Notes: a model not told the origin generated them from the letters alone. A stretch of 64,000 bases of DNA from Christiangramia fulva (GCF_003024155.1 NZ_CP028136.1:1550001-1614000), one strand, 5' to 3'. Shown: positions 43,365-52,513, counted from the stretch's first letter. Numbers and translations: made by a program.

Positions 43365-45809
43365 ATGTTAAAGCAATTACCCTACTCTCAAAAATGCCTT
43401 TCAATTCTCCTGTTTTTCATGTTTTCAATTTATAATCATTCTTTTGCTCAGGAGAGCTACTTTACGCTTAAAGGAAAAATTATTAATAAGAATGGAAAAG
43501 GAATTGCAGATGCAAATGTGTTGCTTAACCCGGGACAAAAAGGTACAACTACTGACGGGGACGGGAATTTTGAAATTCAGCGAATACCTGCCGGAACCTA
43601 TACCTTAAAGATTTCTCATGTTTCGTATGCAAGCTTCGCCGAGAAGTTTTCTCATAAAAAAGCAGGTATTGTAAACAGGGTAATTACCTTAAAAGATACA
43701 ACTGAAACCCTTCAGGATATTAATATTTCGGCACGAAATTCTGAAAGATCGGTTTCTTTTCTACCTCAGGTAAAAGGAACGAATATCTATGCCGGTAAAA
43801 AAAATGAGGTGATATACCTTCAGAATGAGAATATAGATCTCGCTGAGAATAACCCTCGTCAGATATTTGCAAAAATTCCCGGTGTATCGGTCTGGGAAAT
43901 GGATGGTACCGGCAATCAGGTAAGTATCGCTACTCGCGGTTTAAATCCACATCGCTCCTGGGAAATGAATGTTCGGCAAAATGGAAATGTGATCAATTCC
44001 GATCTCTTTGGATATCCTGAAAGCCATTATAATCCACCATCTGAAGCGGTACAAAAAATTGAATTGATCCGCGGCTCGGGGGCCTTGCAATACGGTCCGC
44101 AATTTGGCGGCATGTTAAATTATGTTTTAAAAGAGGCAGATACTACAAAAAAAATTGGTTTCGAAACCCAGCAATCTGCTGGATCCTTTGGACTTTTCAG
44201 CTCTTTTAATGCCATAGGGGGAAAGGAGAAAAAACTTACTTACTATGGTTATTACAATTTCAGACGTTCAGAAGGATGGAGGGAAAACAGCGATTATAAT
44301 TTTACAGCCTGGCATGCAGGCTTAAGTTATGCTTTTAACAAAAGGGTAAACCTTAGCGCTTCACTTTCGCATATGGAATATGTGAATCATTTTGCGGCAG
44401 GACTTACTGATGCGATGTTTCGGGAGAACCCAAGACAATCAAATCGTCCTAGAAATTATTTTAACCCAACTATTTATGTGCCGGCTATTCACCTGGAAAT
44501 CCAGGCGGCGAAAAATACGCTCATCACAGCTTCGACCTCTGCAATATTCGGCCAGAGAAACAGTGTTCAGTTTATCACTCTTCCCACTTTTAATGACACC
44601 ATAAATACTGCCACCAATCAGTATAATCCGCGGCAGGTAGATCGGGATTATTATCATAGCTATTCTGCGGAAGTAAGATTAAGACAGGATTACAGGCTAT
44701 TCGGGAATCAAAACCATTTGCTGACTGGTGTGCGCTATGGAAACAGCAAAACCTTTCGCAGGCAGAAAGGCGAAGGAACTACTGGAACCGATTTTGATCT
44801 GTCTTTAACCTCCGACTATAAAGTTGATCTAACCTTCAAAACCCTTAATTATGCATTCTTTGCGGAAAATGTTTTTAATTTCACCAGTAGGTTTTCGGTA
44901 ACACCGGGTTTTCGTTTTGACTATATTAGTACCGATTTGACCGGAGAAATCACGGCTTTCGATACTCCATCAGTTCCATTTGCACTTCAAAGGCAGTTTC
45001 CGCTTTTTGGAATAGGAGCCCAGTACGATTTAACACCTCACATAAACGCATATGCCAATTTTACCCAGGCTTACAGGCCGGTTCTGCATTCCGATATTTT
45101 ACCAGCTTCTCCTTTAGACCGAACAGATCCCGATTTGAAAGATGCCAGGGGAAATAATTCGGAAATTGGTTTAAGGGGCAGCCTAAAAAACATTCTTCAA
45201 TGGGATGTGAACTATTTTCAACTTCGTTACAATGATCGTATCGGAACCTTAATAAAAGATGAAAATGGAGAAACCTACTTTTACAAAACCAATATCGGCG
45301 ATATGTTAAACCAGGGTATGGAAGCTTATATAGAATTCCATCCTTTTGCACTCATGGGAACTGCTTCACGACCAGATATTAGTGTTTTTACATCTACCGC
45401 ATATAATTCGGCTCGCTACACCAGTGGAAGTGTAAGCTCCAATGGAGAAAATGTCAATATCAGCGGAAATAGGATAGAAAATGTTCCACACTGGATTTCC
45501 AGAAATGGGATTAACTATTCTTATAAAAATATATCTGCAGGTTTGCAGGGCAGCTTTGTCTCAAAAGCATATTCCGATGCTTTAAACACAGCCTCTTCAA
45601 TTAACGGCGTAAATGGTATTATTCCGTCTTATTTTCTCCTGGATTTCAATTTTTCGTATGAGTTCAACCGAAAATATAATGTGAAATTCTCTCTCAATAA
45701 TCTTACAGATGAGAAATATTTCACACGTAGAGCGACAGGCTACCCGGGCCCGGGAATTTTACCTTCAGATGGAACATCATTTTTAATATCTTTTGGAGCG
45801 AAAATTTAG
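43365..45809 (+). CDS. FecA-like TonB-dependent receptor
   Basis: An ~814-aa outer membrane receptor. The ATG at 43365 gives a clean signal peptide (hydrophobic segment ending NHSFAQ); an in-frame TTG at 43305 would add 20 residues and is less likely. Order of domains: carboxypeptidase-regulatory-like domain (GKIINKNGKGIADANVLLNP), plug (about 125-260; IFAKIPGVSVWEMDGTGNQV, IELIRGSGALQYGPQFGGML) and a beta-barrel ending in aromatic-terminal strands. The ending ATGYPGPGILPSDGTSF is typical of FecA/ferric-citrate-like receptors. Uptake of a ferric chelate is likely. No FecR/FecI regulators or ABC genes are adjacent. Confidence 0.9.
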   Translation: MLKQLPYSQKCLSILLFFMFSIYNHSFAQESYFTLKGKIINKNGKGIADANVLLNPGQKGTTTDGDGNFEIQRIPAGTYTLKISHVSYASFAEKFSHKKAGIVNRVITLKDTTETLQDINISARNSERSVSFLPQVKGTNIYAGKKNEVIYLQNENIDLAENNPRQIFAKIPGVSVWEMDGTGNQVSIATRGLNPHRSWEMNVRQNGNVINSDLFGYPESHYNPPSEAVQKIELIRGSGALQYGPQFGGMLNYVLKEADTTKKIGFETQQSAGSFGLFSSFNAIGGKEKKLTYYGYYNFRRSEGWRENSDYNFTAWHAGLSYAFNKRVNLSASLSHMEYVNHFAAGLTDAMFRENPRQSNRPRNYFNPTIYVPAIHLEIQAAKNTLITASTSAIFGQRNSVQFITLPTFNDTINTATNQYNPRQVDRDYYHSYSAEVRLRQDYRLFGNQNHLLTGVRYGNSKTFRRQKGEGTTGTDFDLSLTSDYKVDLTFKTLNYAFFAENVFNFTSRFSVTPGFRFDYISTDLTGEITAFDTPSVPFALQRQFPLFGIGAQYDLTPHINAYANFTQAYRPVLHSDILPASPLDRTDPDLKDARGNNSEIGLRGSLKNILQWDVNYFQLRYNDRIGTLIKDENGETYFYKTNIGDMLNQGMEAYIEFHPFALMGTASRPDISVFTSTAYNSARYTSGSVSSNGENVNISGNRIENVPHWISRNGINYSYKNISAGLQGSFVSKAYSDALNTASSINGVNGIIPSYFLLDFNFSYEFNRKYNVKFSLNNLTDEKYFTRRATGYPGPGILPSDGTSFLISFGAKI

Positions 45810-45837
45810 GTAGATCCTGTGACGTAATAATTTAACC

Positions 45838-45864
45838 CCTTCTTCCCCATTATTAAGAAGAAGG
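45838..45864 (+). terminator. Weak hairpin after the TonB receptor gene
   Basis: CCTTCTTC (45838-45845) and GAAGAAGG (45857-45864) form an 8-bp stem 28 bp after the stop codon. The T run is poor, so termination is uncertain. Confidence 0.4.
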
Positions 45865-45980
45865 TAATTTAAAAGAAAGTCCTTATTTTTTCAATCCAAA
45901 TATCTTACTTAAAATGCAACTAAAGAACTTTAAATTTGAGTAACTTTAGGTAGCGATTTTTTTATGTATTTCTAAATGCC

Positions 45981-47024
45981 ATGGCTAAGATCTTATTGAT
46001 TGAAGATGATATATGCCTTCAGCAAAATATCCAGGAAATTCTGGAATTTGCAGGTCATAAAGTACGTGCCGCGGCTGATGGTGAAAAGGGGCTTCGCCTG
46101 GCTTTTGAAGATCCTCCAGAACTCGTCTTGTGTGATATTATTTTGCCTTCGACTGATGGTTATCAAATACTTAAAAAGCTTTCTGCGAATTCTCAAACCA
46201 AACGAATTCCTTTTATATTTCTTACAGCCAAATCTGGTATAGACGATATTCGTAAAGGGATGAACCTGGGAGCAGACGATTATATCGTAAAACCCTTTGA
46301 AGAAAAGCAACTCCTGGAAACCATCAAAACCCGTTTGAAGAAATTCAGGATTCTAAAGGGTCCCGACCGCACCTACGATTTCGAAGGCAGAATAAAAATC
46401 GAAAGTGTAGAAGCTTTTAGAAATTATTTTCTTGAAAATGGCGAAAAATTGAAGTTGGGCAAGAATAAGCTTCTTTTTAATGAAAATCAACCTGCGAATT
46501 ATGTTTTTCTGCTTAGGAGTGGGATCATCAAAACCAGGAGCACCGATGAATACGGTAAGGAGATCATTACCAATATTTATCATAAGAATAATTTTTTAGG
46601 ATTTTATTCCTTTAACCGGAACATACATTATCCGGAACAGGCGAAAGTTATTGAACCGGCAAAATTACTCAGGCTACCTGTAAGCCAGGTACAGGCAATT
46701 TTTAAGGACAATCCACAGCTTACTATGGAATGGGCTGAATATATCTCCCGGGATATGATTGAACTCAAGGAGCACCTTTTGCAAACAGCTTATGCTTCTG
46801 TTCATAAGAAAACAGTGAATACTATTCTTGAACTTTCAGAAAAATTTGACCTCGATAAAAATGAATTTTCAAGGATATCAAGAGGTGATCTGGCCCATGT
46901 CGCCGGAATTTCGAAGGAAAGTTTTATCAGGTCGCTTTCCGTGCTGAAACAGGATGGGCTGATAAAAATTAACGGGAAGAACATTGAAATAATAGATATG
47001 GAAGGCTTAAAAAGAATAAAATAA
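45981..47024 (+). CDS. Receiver-Crp/Fnr fusion regulator
   Basis: A 347-aa protein that joins a response-regulator receiver (1-120; acidic pocket EDD at 8-10, phospho-acceptor Asp52 in LCDIILP, Lys104 in IVKPF) to a complete Crp/Fnr unit (cyclic-nucleotide-binding-like domain about 150-260, winged helix about 290-345 with DLAHVAGISKESFIRSLSVL). Thus a Crp-type activator is put under phosphorelay control. The recognition helix keeps the E-x3-R pattern of Crp/Fnr proteins but has Ile where FNR has the Ser that reads the first T of TTGAT. Five TGAT-N4-ATCA sites with a free first base follow over the next 5.6 kb, making this the prime candidate regulator. Confidence 0.92.
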   Translation: MAKILLIEDDICLQQNIQEILEFAGHKVRAAADGEKGLRLAFEDPPELVLCDIILPSTDGYQILKKLSANSQTKRIPFIFLTAKSGIDDIRKGMNLGADDYIVKPFEEKQLLETIKTRLKKFRILKGPDRTYDFEGRIKIESVEAFRNYFLENGEKLKLGKNKLLFNENQPANYVFLLRSGIIKTRSTDEYGKEIITNIYHKNNFLGFYSFNRNIHYPEQAKVIEPAKLLRLPVSQVQAIFKDNPQLTMEWAEYISRDMIELKEHLLQTAYASVHKKTVNTILELSEKFDLDKNEFSRISRGDLAHVAGISKESFIRSLSVLKQDGLIKINGKNIEIIDMEGLKRIK

Positions 47025-47060
47025 GCAGTCCGCCATTTTCTTTTCGCAACTTCTTTAGAA

Positions 47061-47104
47061 CTGATAAATATCATAGAGATCATCTAAATTCTGTGGTAAA
47101 TTAA
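47061..47104 (+). promoter_or_regulatory. FNR-like site and promoter of the 83-aa gene
   Basis: CTGAT-AAAT-ATCAT (47061-47074) with -7 element TAAATTAA (47097-47104), centre-to-element distance 29.5 bp, class II geometry. The start codon is 52 bp after the site. Confidence 0.65.
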
Positions 47105-47126
47105 TAGAAATTAAAATCCTTTAGTT

Positions 47127-47378
47127 ATGAAGTCTTCGGTTATTCTTGACAAATTAAGTGGTGTTATTTCTGAACTTTCTTTGAACTATCCTGAAATCTT
47201 CAGAAATCTTGAGGAAGACAATTTCCTGCCGGGTTTTGTAGTTACCAATCCAGTTAGTGAAAAAGACCTGAATTCTTACCTGGAATCCTTAAAAAACATA
47301 CTTGAAAATTATCAAAAAAACCACCAGGATAAACTGGTTAACTATACCGGAAAAATTCCTTCGGAGCTCAGAAAATAA
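47127..47378 (+). CDS. Small hypothetical protein in the stress module
   Basis: An 83-aa soluble protein (start MKSSVILDKLSGVI) with predicted helices and a central NFLPGFVVTNPVSEKD segment; no Cys and no export signal. I recognise no family. It has its own FNR-like site and promoter, and is followed 97 bp later by Hsp20 with the same kind of promoter, so it belongs to the same regulon. A role as a small stress or regulatory protein is possible; nothing in the sequence fixes it. Confidence 0.65.
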   Translation: MKSSVILDKLSGVISELSLNYPEIFRNLEEDNFLPGFVVTNPVSEKDLNSYLESLKNILENYQKNHQDKLVNYTGKIPSELRK

Positions 47379-47398
47379 TTACTAAAAATTATGGAGCA

Positions 47399-47442
47399 TT
47401 GATATATATCATTGATAAGGATAAGGTTGCAGTTTACTTTTA
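47399..47442 (+). promoter_or_regulatory. FNR-like site and promoter of the Hsp20 gene
   Basis: TTGAT-ATAT-ATCAT (47399-47412) with -7 element TACTTTTA (47435-47442), again 29.5 bp from the site centre. The start codon is 63 bp after the site. Confidence 0.7.
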
Positions 47443-47475
47443 AACAACATTTTTTATTAACCTTATTCTAAAATT

Positions 47476-47946
47476 ATGTCACTAGTAAAATCACCTTCAA
47501 AACGTCCTTCAAATGGTGGAGGACTTTTATCCCATGATCCTTTTTTCAATTTCTGGGATACCAACCGCAGGTTAATGAACTTTGACCGACTCTTCAATGG
47601 TTTAAGTTCTGAAATTGATTTACCACCTTTAAATATTAAAGACAAGGGAAATCATTATGAGATCGAAATGGCCGCACCCGGATTGACAAAAGACCATTTT
47701 GAAATTGAATTTAACAACGATCTTCTAACTATTTCTGCGAATAAAGAAGAAAATAGAGAAGAAAAAGAGGAAGATTATATCACCCGGGAATATAATTACC
47801 AAACTTTTTCAAGGTCAATTTCCATTCCTGATAATGTTGATGATAGCAAAGAGATCAAAGCACATTATGAAAACGGAGTTTTGAAAATTGATCTGATGAA
47901 AAAGAATTCTTCAGTAAGTAAATCTAAAAAAGTGAAAGTTTCTTAA
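47476..47946 (+). CDS. Hsp20/alpha-crystallin small heat shock protein
   Basis: A 156-aa protein with an N-terminal arm (KRPSNGGGLLSHDPFFNFWD) and an alpha-crystallin domain from about 48: PPLNIKDKGNHYEIEMAAPG, then FEIEFNNDLLTISANKEE, YQTFSRSISIPDNVD and the A-x-x-x-N-G-V-L motif (AHYENGVLKIDLMK). The C-terminal IxI motif is not evident; the tail ends in SKKVKVS. It is an ATP-independent chaperone that holds unfolding proteins. Its promoter has an FNR-like activator site, unlike the CIRCE or ROSE control of many Hsp20 genes. Confidence 0.95.
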   Translation: MSLVKSPSKRPSNGGGLLSHDPFFNFWDTNRRLMNFDRLFNGLSSEIDLPPLNIKDKGNHYEIEMAAPGLTKDHFEIEFNNDLLTISANKEENREEKEEDYITREYNYQTFSRSISIPDNVDDSKEIKAHYENGVLKIDLMKKNSSVSKSKKVKVS

Positions 47947-47987
47947 AATTGGGTTTGCGGGGAAGATTTTCTCACCTTGTCACTACT

Positions 47988-48022
47988 AAGTACAGCCGGT
48001 TTTTGCCGGCTGTACTTTTTTT
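47988..48022 (+). terminator. Strong terminator after the Hsp20 gene
   Basis: AAGTACAGCCGG (47988-47999) and CCGGCTGTACTT (48006-48017) form a 12-bp stem with a 6-nt loop, followed by a T run. Confidence 0.95.
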
Positions 48023-48195
48023 GAAGGAATAAATTTTTAAGAGAACTTCAGGTTTCCAGAGGTATTCATTCCTTCACTAAAGTTTTGGTCACCTCCATAA
48101 CCAAAACAATTCTAGCTTCTTAAATTTTTTACTAAGGGAGAACCCGTAGAAAAGCTTCCTTTTGAAAATAGACCTTTTCAGGCAGTCTCAAATAA

Positions 48196-50595
48196 TCAGG
48201 ATTTGACAAACATTTTCATTCTTTCTTTTTCCTCTTCCCCCTTCAAAAGATTTTTAATTCCGCTTAGCAAAACATCGGGATTAAATGAAATACTATTGAT
48301 GCCGCATTGTACGAGAAAATTGGCAAAATCGGGTGAGTCGCTCGGAGCCTGGCCGCAAAGTCCAATTTTTTTTCGGGCATTTGTGGCGGTTTTAATAACG
48401 CTCGCGATCATTTCAAGAACTGCCGGGTCGCTTTCGCTAAATTCTCCTGCCAGCATTTCTGAATCGCGGTCGACTCCTAAAATTAACTGAGTAAGATCAT
48501 TAGATCCGATAGAAAATCCGTCGAAAAGTTTCACGAATTCTGAAGCCCTGATCACGTTAGACGGAATTTCGACCATCATATATACCTCCAGGCCATTATG
48601 GTGTCTTGCCAGCCCGTTTTCATGAAGCAATTCTAAAACGCGTTTTCCTTCTTTTACAGTTCTGCAGAAAGGCACCATAATTTTCACATTATCAAGGCCC
48701 ATTACATCTCGAAGTTTCTTGATGGCCTCGCATTCCAGTTTGAAACCTTCGCGGTAAAGCGGATGGTAATATCGAGCTGCACCCCTTAATCCCAGCATAG
48801 GGTTTTCTTCTTTGGGTTCAAATTCGCTCCCCCCTATCAAATTCGCATATTCGTTGCTCTTGAAATCACTCAGGCGTAGGATCACCTCTTTTGGATAAAA
48901 AGCACCGGCAATTAAGGCGAGGCCTTCAGCCAGTTTGTCAACGAAGAATTCTTTTTTATCGGTATAATTCCTGGTGATTTCCTCAATTTCAGCCGTGGTT
49001 TTTTTATCCTGGATCTTATTAAAATTCACCAGCGCCATAGGATGGATCCTGACCATATGGGTTATAATGAACTCCATGCGCAATAAACCAACTCCGTTAT
49101 TAGGATAAAGGGAAAGGCTAAAAGCTCGCTCAGGATCAGAAAGGATGAATTTTACCTCAGTAGAAGGTAGTTTAAGTTTGCCAAAATCAATGTTTTTTTC
49201 CGAAAATTCAATGGCTCCTTTATAAACGTGGCCAATACTGCCTTCCGCACACGAAACGCTAACAAGGTCACCGTCTTTGATCTTTTTGGTTGCCTCATGA
49301 GTTCCCGTAATTGCAGGAACTCCCAGCTCACGTGCGACAATGGCAGCGTGACTGGTACGGCCGCCCCGGTTGGTGATGATAGCAGCTGTTTTTTTAAGTA
49401 CAGGGTCCCAGTCCGGGCTTGTATTTTCGGTTACCAGAATCTCTCCTGGTTTAATTTTTTCAATTTCTGAAGGCGACTTCAGAATTCTTGCCTTTCCAAT
49501 GGCGATTTGCCTGCCCACTGCATTTCCTGAAACAATCTCTTCGGTTTTTTTCTGAATATGATATTCAGTAAATGTCCTGTCTTTTTTTGCTGAATGTACG
49601 GTTTCGGGCCGGGCCTGGATGATATATATTTTTCCAGAAATGCCATCTATGGCCCACTCAATATCCATGGGCTTTTTGTAATGTTTTTCAATTTTCAAAC
49701 ACCACCTGCCCAGTTCCAGCAGTTGCTCATCGGTGAGTACAAACTCATTTCTTTTTTGTGGTTCGGTATCTACGGCTACAATTCCTGTTTCTTTTTGGTC
49801 TTTGGTAAACACCATCTTAAAATTCTTATCGCCCAGCTTTTTTTGAAGAATAGCATATTTTCCTTTTTCCAGGCCAGGTTTTAATAGGATGAATTCATCG
49901 GGATCTATATTCCCCTGCACGATAGATTCTCCCAAACCCCAAACCCCTGAAATATGAATAACATTGCGATGTCCCGATTCAGGTTCCAGGGTAAAAGCGA
50001 TTCCGGAACAGGCCATATCAGCTCTTATCATTTGCTGAATTCCTACCGAAATAAAAACCTGGTTATGGTCAAAACCCTTGTCTTCCCTGTATTTTATGGC
50101 CCTGTTGGTATAAAGCGACGCGAAACAATTTTTTACGGCCTGTAAAAGGGAATCGATACCTGTAATATTGAGATATGACTCGTGCTGTCCAGCAAAACTC
50201 GCATCGGGAAGGTCTTCTGCGGTAGCACTGCTTCTAACGGCAACCGGTATATCCTTATTTTTGCCCAGCTCTTTATAAAACCGGGAAATCTGATCGATAA
50301 GGGCGGCAGAAAATTCACCAGCTTTTATAAGATTTCTAATCTTCATTCCCACTTCCGGCAGATTTTTATAATTGATCCTGTCCAGACTTTTTAAAATATC
50401 CTGTATGGGTTGAATCAAATTATTTTCTTCCAGGTATTTTTTAAATGCCGTGGCAGTGACAACAAATCCTTCGGGTATATTTACGCCCTCAGGCGCAAGT
50501 GCCCTGTGCATTTCGCCCAGCGATGCATTTTTACCGCCAACAGTAGGTAAATCGCTCATCCCAATTTCACTGTATTTTCTAATAAGAGTTTCCAT
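48196..50595 (-). CDS. ppsA: Phosphoenolpyruvate synthase
   Basis: A 799-aa enzyme with the three PPDK/PpsA domains: ATP-binding domain (about 15-340; VGGKNASLGEMHRAL, VRSSATAEDLPDASFAGQ), phosphohistidine swivel domain with catalytic His416 in GGRTSHAAIVARE, and the PEP/pyruvate barrel (IGSNDLTQLILGVDRDS; catalytic Cys in GLCGQAPSD). It converts pyruvate, ATP and water to PEP, AMP and phosphate. Length equals the usual ~790-800 aa. It is divergent from the SDR gene; its promoter has an FNR-like site with class II spacing, suggesting induction together with the stress module. Confidence 0.96.
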   Translation of the reverse strand: METLIRKYSEIGMSDLPTVGGKNASLGEMHRALAPEGVNIPEGFVVTATAFKKYLEENNLIQPIQDILKSLDRINYKNLPEVGMKIRNLIKAGEFSAALIDQISRFYKELGKNKDIPVAVRSSATAEDLPDASFAGQHESYLNITGIDSLLQAVKNCFASLYTNRAIKYREDKGFDHNQVFISVGIQQMIRADMACSGIAFTLEPESGHRNVIHISGVWGLGESIVQGNIDPDEFILLKPGLEKGKYAILQKKLGDKNFKMVFTKDQKETGIVAVDTEPQKRNEFVLTDEQLLELGRWCLKIEKHYKKPMDIEWAIDGISGKIYIIQARPETVHSAKKDRTFTEYHIQKKTEEIVSGNAVGRQIAIGKARILKSPSEIEKIKPGEILVTENTSPDWDPVLKKTAAIITNRGGRTSHAAIVARELGVPAITGTHEATKKIKDGDLVSVSCAEGSIGHVYKGAIEFSEKNIDFGKLKLPSTEVKFILSDPERAFSLSLYPNNGVGLLRMEFIITHMVRIHPMALVNFNKIQDKKTTAEIEEITRNYTDKKEFFVDKLAEGLALIAGAFYPKEVILRLSDFKSNEYANLIGGSEFEPKEENPMLGLRGAARYYHPLYREGFKLECEAIKKLRDVMGLDNVKIMVPFCRTVKEGKRVLELLHENGLARHHNGLEVYMMVEIPSNVIRASEFVKLFDGFSIGSNDLTQLILGVDRDSEMLAGEFSESDPAVLEMIASVIKTATNARKKIGLCGQAPSDSPDFANFLVQCGINSISFNPDVLLSGIKNLLKGEEEKERMKMFVKS

Positions 50596-50618
50596 AATTC
50601 AAAAAGATAAATCCTGAT

Positions 50619-50662
50619 TAAACTTACGATTTTGGAAGGCCTAAAAGAATGATATTCATCAA
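50619..50662 (-). promoter_or_regulatory. FNR-like site and promoter of ppsA
   Basis: ATGAT-ATTC-ATCAA (50649-50662). On the minus strand the -7 element TAAGTTTA (50626-50619) begins 29.5 bp from the site centre. The start codon of ppsA is 54 bp away. Confidence 0.7.
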
Positions 50663-50690
50663 CCGGGAAACCCGATTTCTTTTGATTTTG

Positions 50691-50734
50691 TTGATATCGG
50701 TCATCATAAATCACCCAGAGAGGGGCTAACTTTA
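50691..50734 (+). promoter_or_regulatory. FNR-like site and promoter of the SDR gene
   Basis: TTGAT-ATCG-GTCAT (50691-50704; one mismatch in the right half) with -7 element TAACTTTA (50727-50734) 29.5 bp from the centre. The SDR start codon is 54 bp away, the mirror image of the ppsA side. Confidence 0.6.
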
Positions 50735-50757
50735 ATAAATTCTAAAAACATTTTAAG

Positions 50758-51522
50758 ATGAATGGTAAATTACAGGGCAAACGAGCTGTGATAACAGGCG
50801 CTGCCGGAGGAATTGGAAAAGCCACAGCTGCACTTTTTCTAAAAGAAGGCGCTAAACTTATGCTGGTAGATGTTAAAGCAGAAGAGCTTAAAAAAATTGC
50901 TTCAGATTTTCATTCTGAAGATGTTGAGTTTTTTGTGGCAGATGTTTCAAAAAAGGAAGAAGTAAAAAAATATGCAGAAGCTGCCCTAAAAGCCTTTGGC
51001 GGGATAGATATTTTTTTCAATAATGCGGGAATAGAAGGGGTGGCAAGTCCCTTTTATGATTATCCCGATGATATGTTTGATAAGATTCTGGATGTGAATG
51101 TGAAAGGCGTATGGTATGGTTGTAAATATGTTATTCCGAAAATGTCCGAAAAGGCTAGTGTAATTATCACCTCATCTGTAGCGGGTTTAAAAGGTTTTGC
51201 AGGACTTGGGCCTTATGTACTTTCCAAACACGCGGTCATAGGGATCATGAGAGTCGTGGCACTTGAAAGCGCCGAGAGGAAGATCAGGGTGAATAGTGTT
51301 CATCCCGGACCGGTAAATAACCGAATGATGAGATCTCTTGAGGAAAAGATCTCTCCAGAGAATCCAGATGCTGTTCAAAAAGGTTTTGAAGGACAAATCC
51401 CATTTCACCGTTATGCCGAAAACGAAGATATCGCCCGTCAGGTTTTATATCTGGCTTCAGATGATAGCGCTTATATTACAGGAACTACCAATGTGGTGGA
51501 TGGAGGAATGTTGCTGACATAA
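50758..51522 (+). CDS. Short-chain dehydrogenase/reductase
   Basis: A 254-aa classical SDR: cofactor loop TGAAGGIGKAT, Asp at the end of the second strand (LVDVKAEEL, favouring NAD), NNAG motif (FFNNAGIEG), catalytic Ser (ITSSVAG) and YxxxK (YVLSKHA). The ending SDDSAYITGTTNVVDGG is typical of the FabG/glucose dehydrogenase-like branch. Substrate unknown. It is divergent from ppsA and carries its own FNR-like site. Confidence 0.92.
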   Translation: MNGKLQGKRAVITGAAGGIGKATAALFLKEGAKLMLVDVKAEELKKIASDFHSEDVEFFVADVSKKEEVKKYAEAALKAFGGIDIFFNNAGIEGVASPFYDYPDDMFDKILDVNVKGVWYGCKYVIPKMSEKASVIITSSVAGLKGFAGLGPYVLSKHAVIGIMRVVALESAERKIRVNSVHPGPVNNRMMRSLEEKISPENPDAVQKGFEGQIPFHRYAENEDIARQVLYLASDDSAYITGTTNVVDGGMLLT

Positions 51523-51713
51523 AAAGGTTATACCCTAAGAATACCATTTTCATTCAGTATTCGCTGAAATGCCGGAAATAAAAAGTGGAAGCAGCTGTAA
51601 AGAACAATGGCTTCGGATTTTCTTTATTGCAACACTCACAATTTCCTGCCAAAAGAAGTGAGGGAGAGATTATTAGCTATACCTTCGTCCCTTAACCCCT
51701 TAAAATCAGGATC

Positions 51714-51920
51714 ATGAAATTTAAAATATTAGTTGCAGTGTTTTCTTTTGGAATTTTCGTTTTAACCTCTTGTACAGACACAGTAAAAGAGACTACTGTA
51801 GTAAAGGAAACCAAAACAGAAAACAAGGAAGGTATTCTGGAACGTTCAGCCAAAAAAGTAGACGCGGAAGTGAATAAGGAGATTGATAATAAGATCGAAG
51901 AGATCGGAGACGATAACTAG
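51714..51920 (+). CDS. Small lipoprotein with charged helical tail
   Basis: A 68-aa lipoprotein (lipobox VLTSC, Cys20) followed by a Lys/Glu/Asp-rich segment predicted to be helical (ILERSAKKVDAEVNKEIDNK). It resembles the small charged lipoproteins often found in Bacteroidota stress clusters. A TACCTTCG -7-like element lies ~30 bp upstream, and a strong terminator follows, so it is a single-gene unit. Confidence 0.75.
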   Translation: MKFKILVAVFSFGIFVLTSCTDTVKETTVVKETKTENKEGILERSAKKVDAEVNKEIDNKIEEIGDDN

Positions 51921-51940
51921 AATTCCATTTTTATATTAAA

Positions 51941-51974
51941 GCTCCTCAAGCCCCCTGGAATGAGGAGTTTTTTT
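51941..51974 (+). terminator. Terminator after the small lipoprotein gene
   Basis: GCTCCTCA and TGAGGAGT pair around a 12-nt loop, followed by seven T. Confidence 0.85.
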
Positions 51975-52164
51975 ATTAATAGCGACCCTGCGCCTCATCT
52001 CTTTTTACCGGTTACCATCGACATCAGGCTTTGTCCCAATGATTTTCTTCTATACAATGACGGATTTACCGCCGGGACCAAAAAAAACAATATCCATCTT
52101 CGGAAAAGGTTGCCAGGAATAAAAAAGCTGAATGTTTATATTTTTTAAAAAGTAAAAGATAGGT

Positions 52165-52476
52165 TATATTTGCAAGCCCTTTTTCTGTTTATAACAATTT
52201 AAACAGCTGGAAAGATTAGCGGTTGAGCAGGAGAGGGAGGTTTAAATTTTGAAATTTGCAGTAAGTAGCGTCTTACTCCCAAAAGATATTTGCAGGCTGA
52301 TTGCAGTTTTAATCAGTACGCAAAATACCTTAAAAATCTCTGTAAAATAGATTTTTTGGTATTGAAGAGCAGTTGTGTTGTTTGTCACGCTTTTGGCGTG
52401 ATGTGTAGTTGGCACTGAGAAGTGCCAGCCAATGAGAAGCTTTTTTCCGTTTATTCGGGAAGAGGCTTTTTTGTTT
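52165..52476 (+). ncRNA. Candidate ~300-nt RNA gene ending in structured element copy B
   Basis: A TATATTTG -7 element (52165-52172), identical to that of tRNA-Asp, opens a stretch without credible coding potential. Successive hairpins follow: CTGTTTA/TAAACAG, AGTAAG/CTTACT, CTGATT/AATCAG, and AATACC-TT-AAAAATCT (52324-52339) against AGATTTTT and GGTATT (52358-52363). Then comes element B: TCACGC (52385-52390)/GCGTGA (52396-52401), GTTGGCACT (52408-52416)/AGTGCCAGC (52421-52429) and the terminator hairpin AAGCTTTTTTCCG/CGGGAAGAGGCTT with a T run near 52476. It precedes the PAS kinase gene but ends before that gene's own promoter, so it is best seen as a separate RNA. A matching -33 element is not evident. 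Confidence 0.55.
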
Positions 52477-52513
52477 TATAATATGTTGATCTGCAGTATA
52501 ATATCAGCCATAA

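Noticed and set aside
51960..52148. 62-aa frame after the small lipoprotein
   Set aside because: Its start codon lies inside the terminator hairpin of the previous gene and the product shows no protein-like pattern.
52173..52320. Decayed tRNA upstream of element B
   Set aside because: A short stretch (GTTTTAATC, then CGCAAAATA) resembles the tRNA-Asp 3' region, but no acceptor stem partner or anticodon arm can be found.
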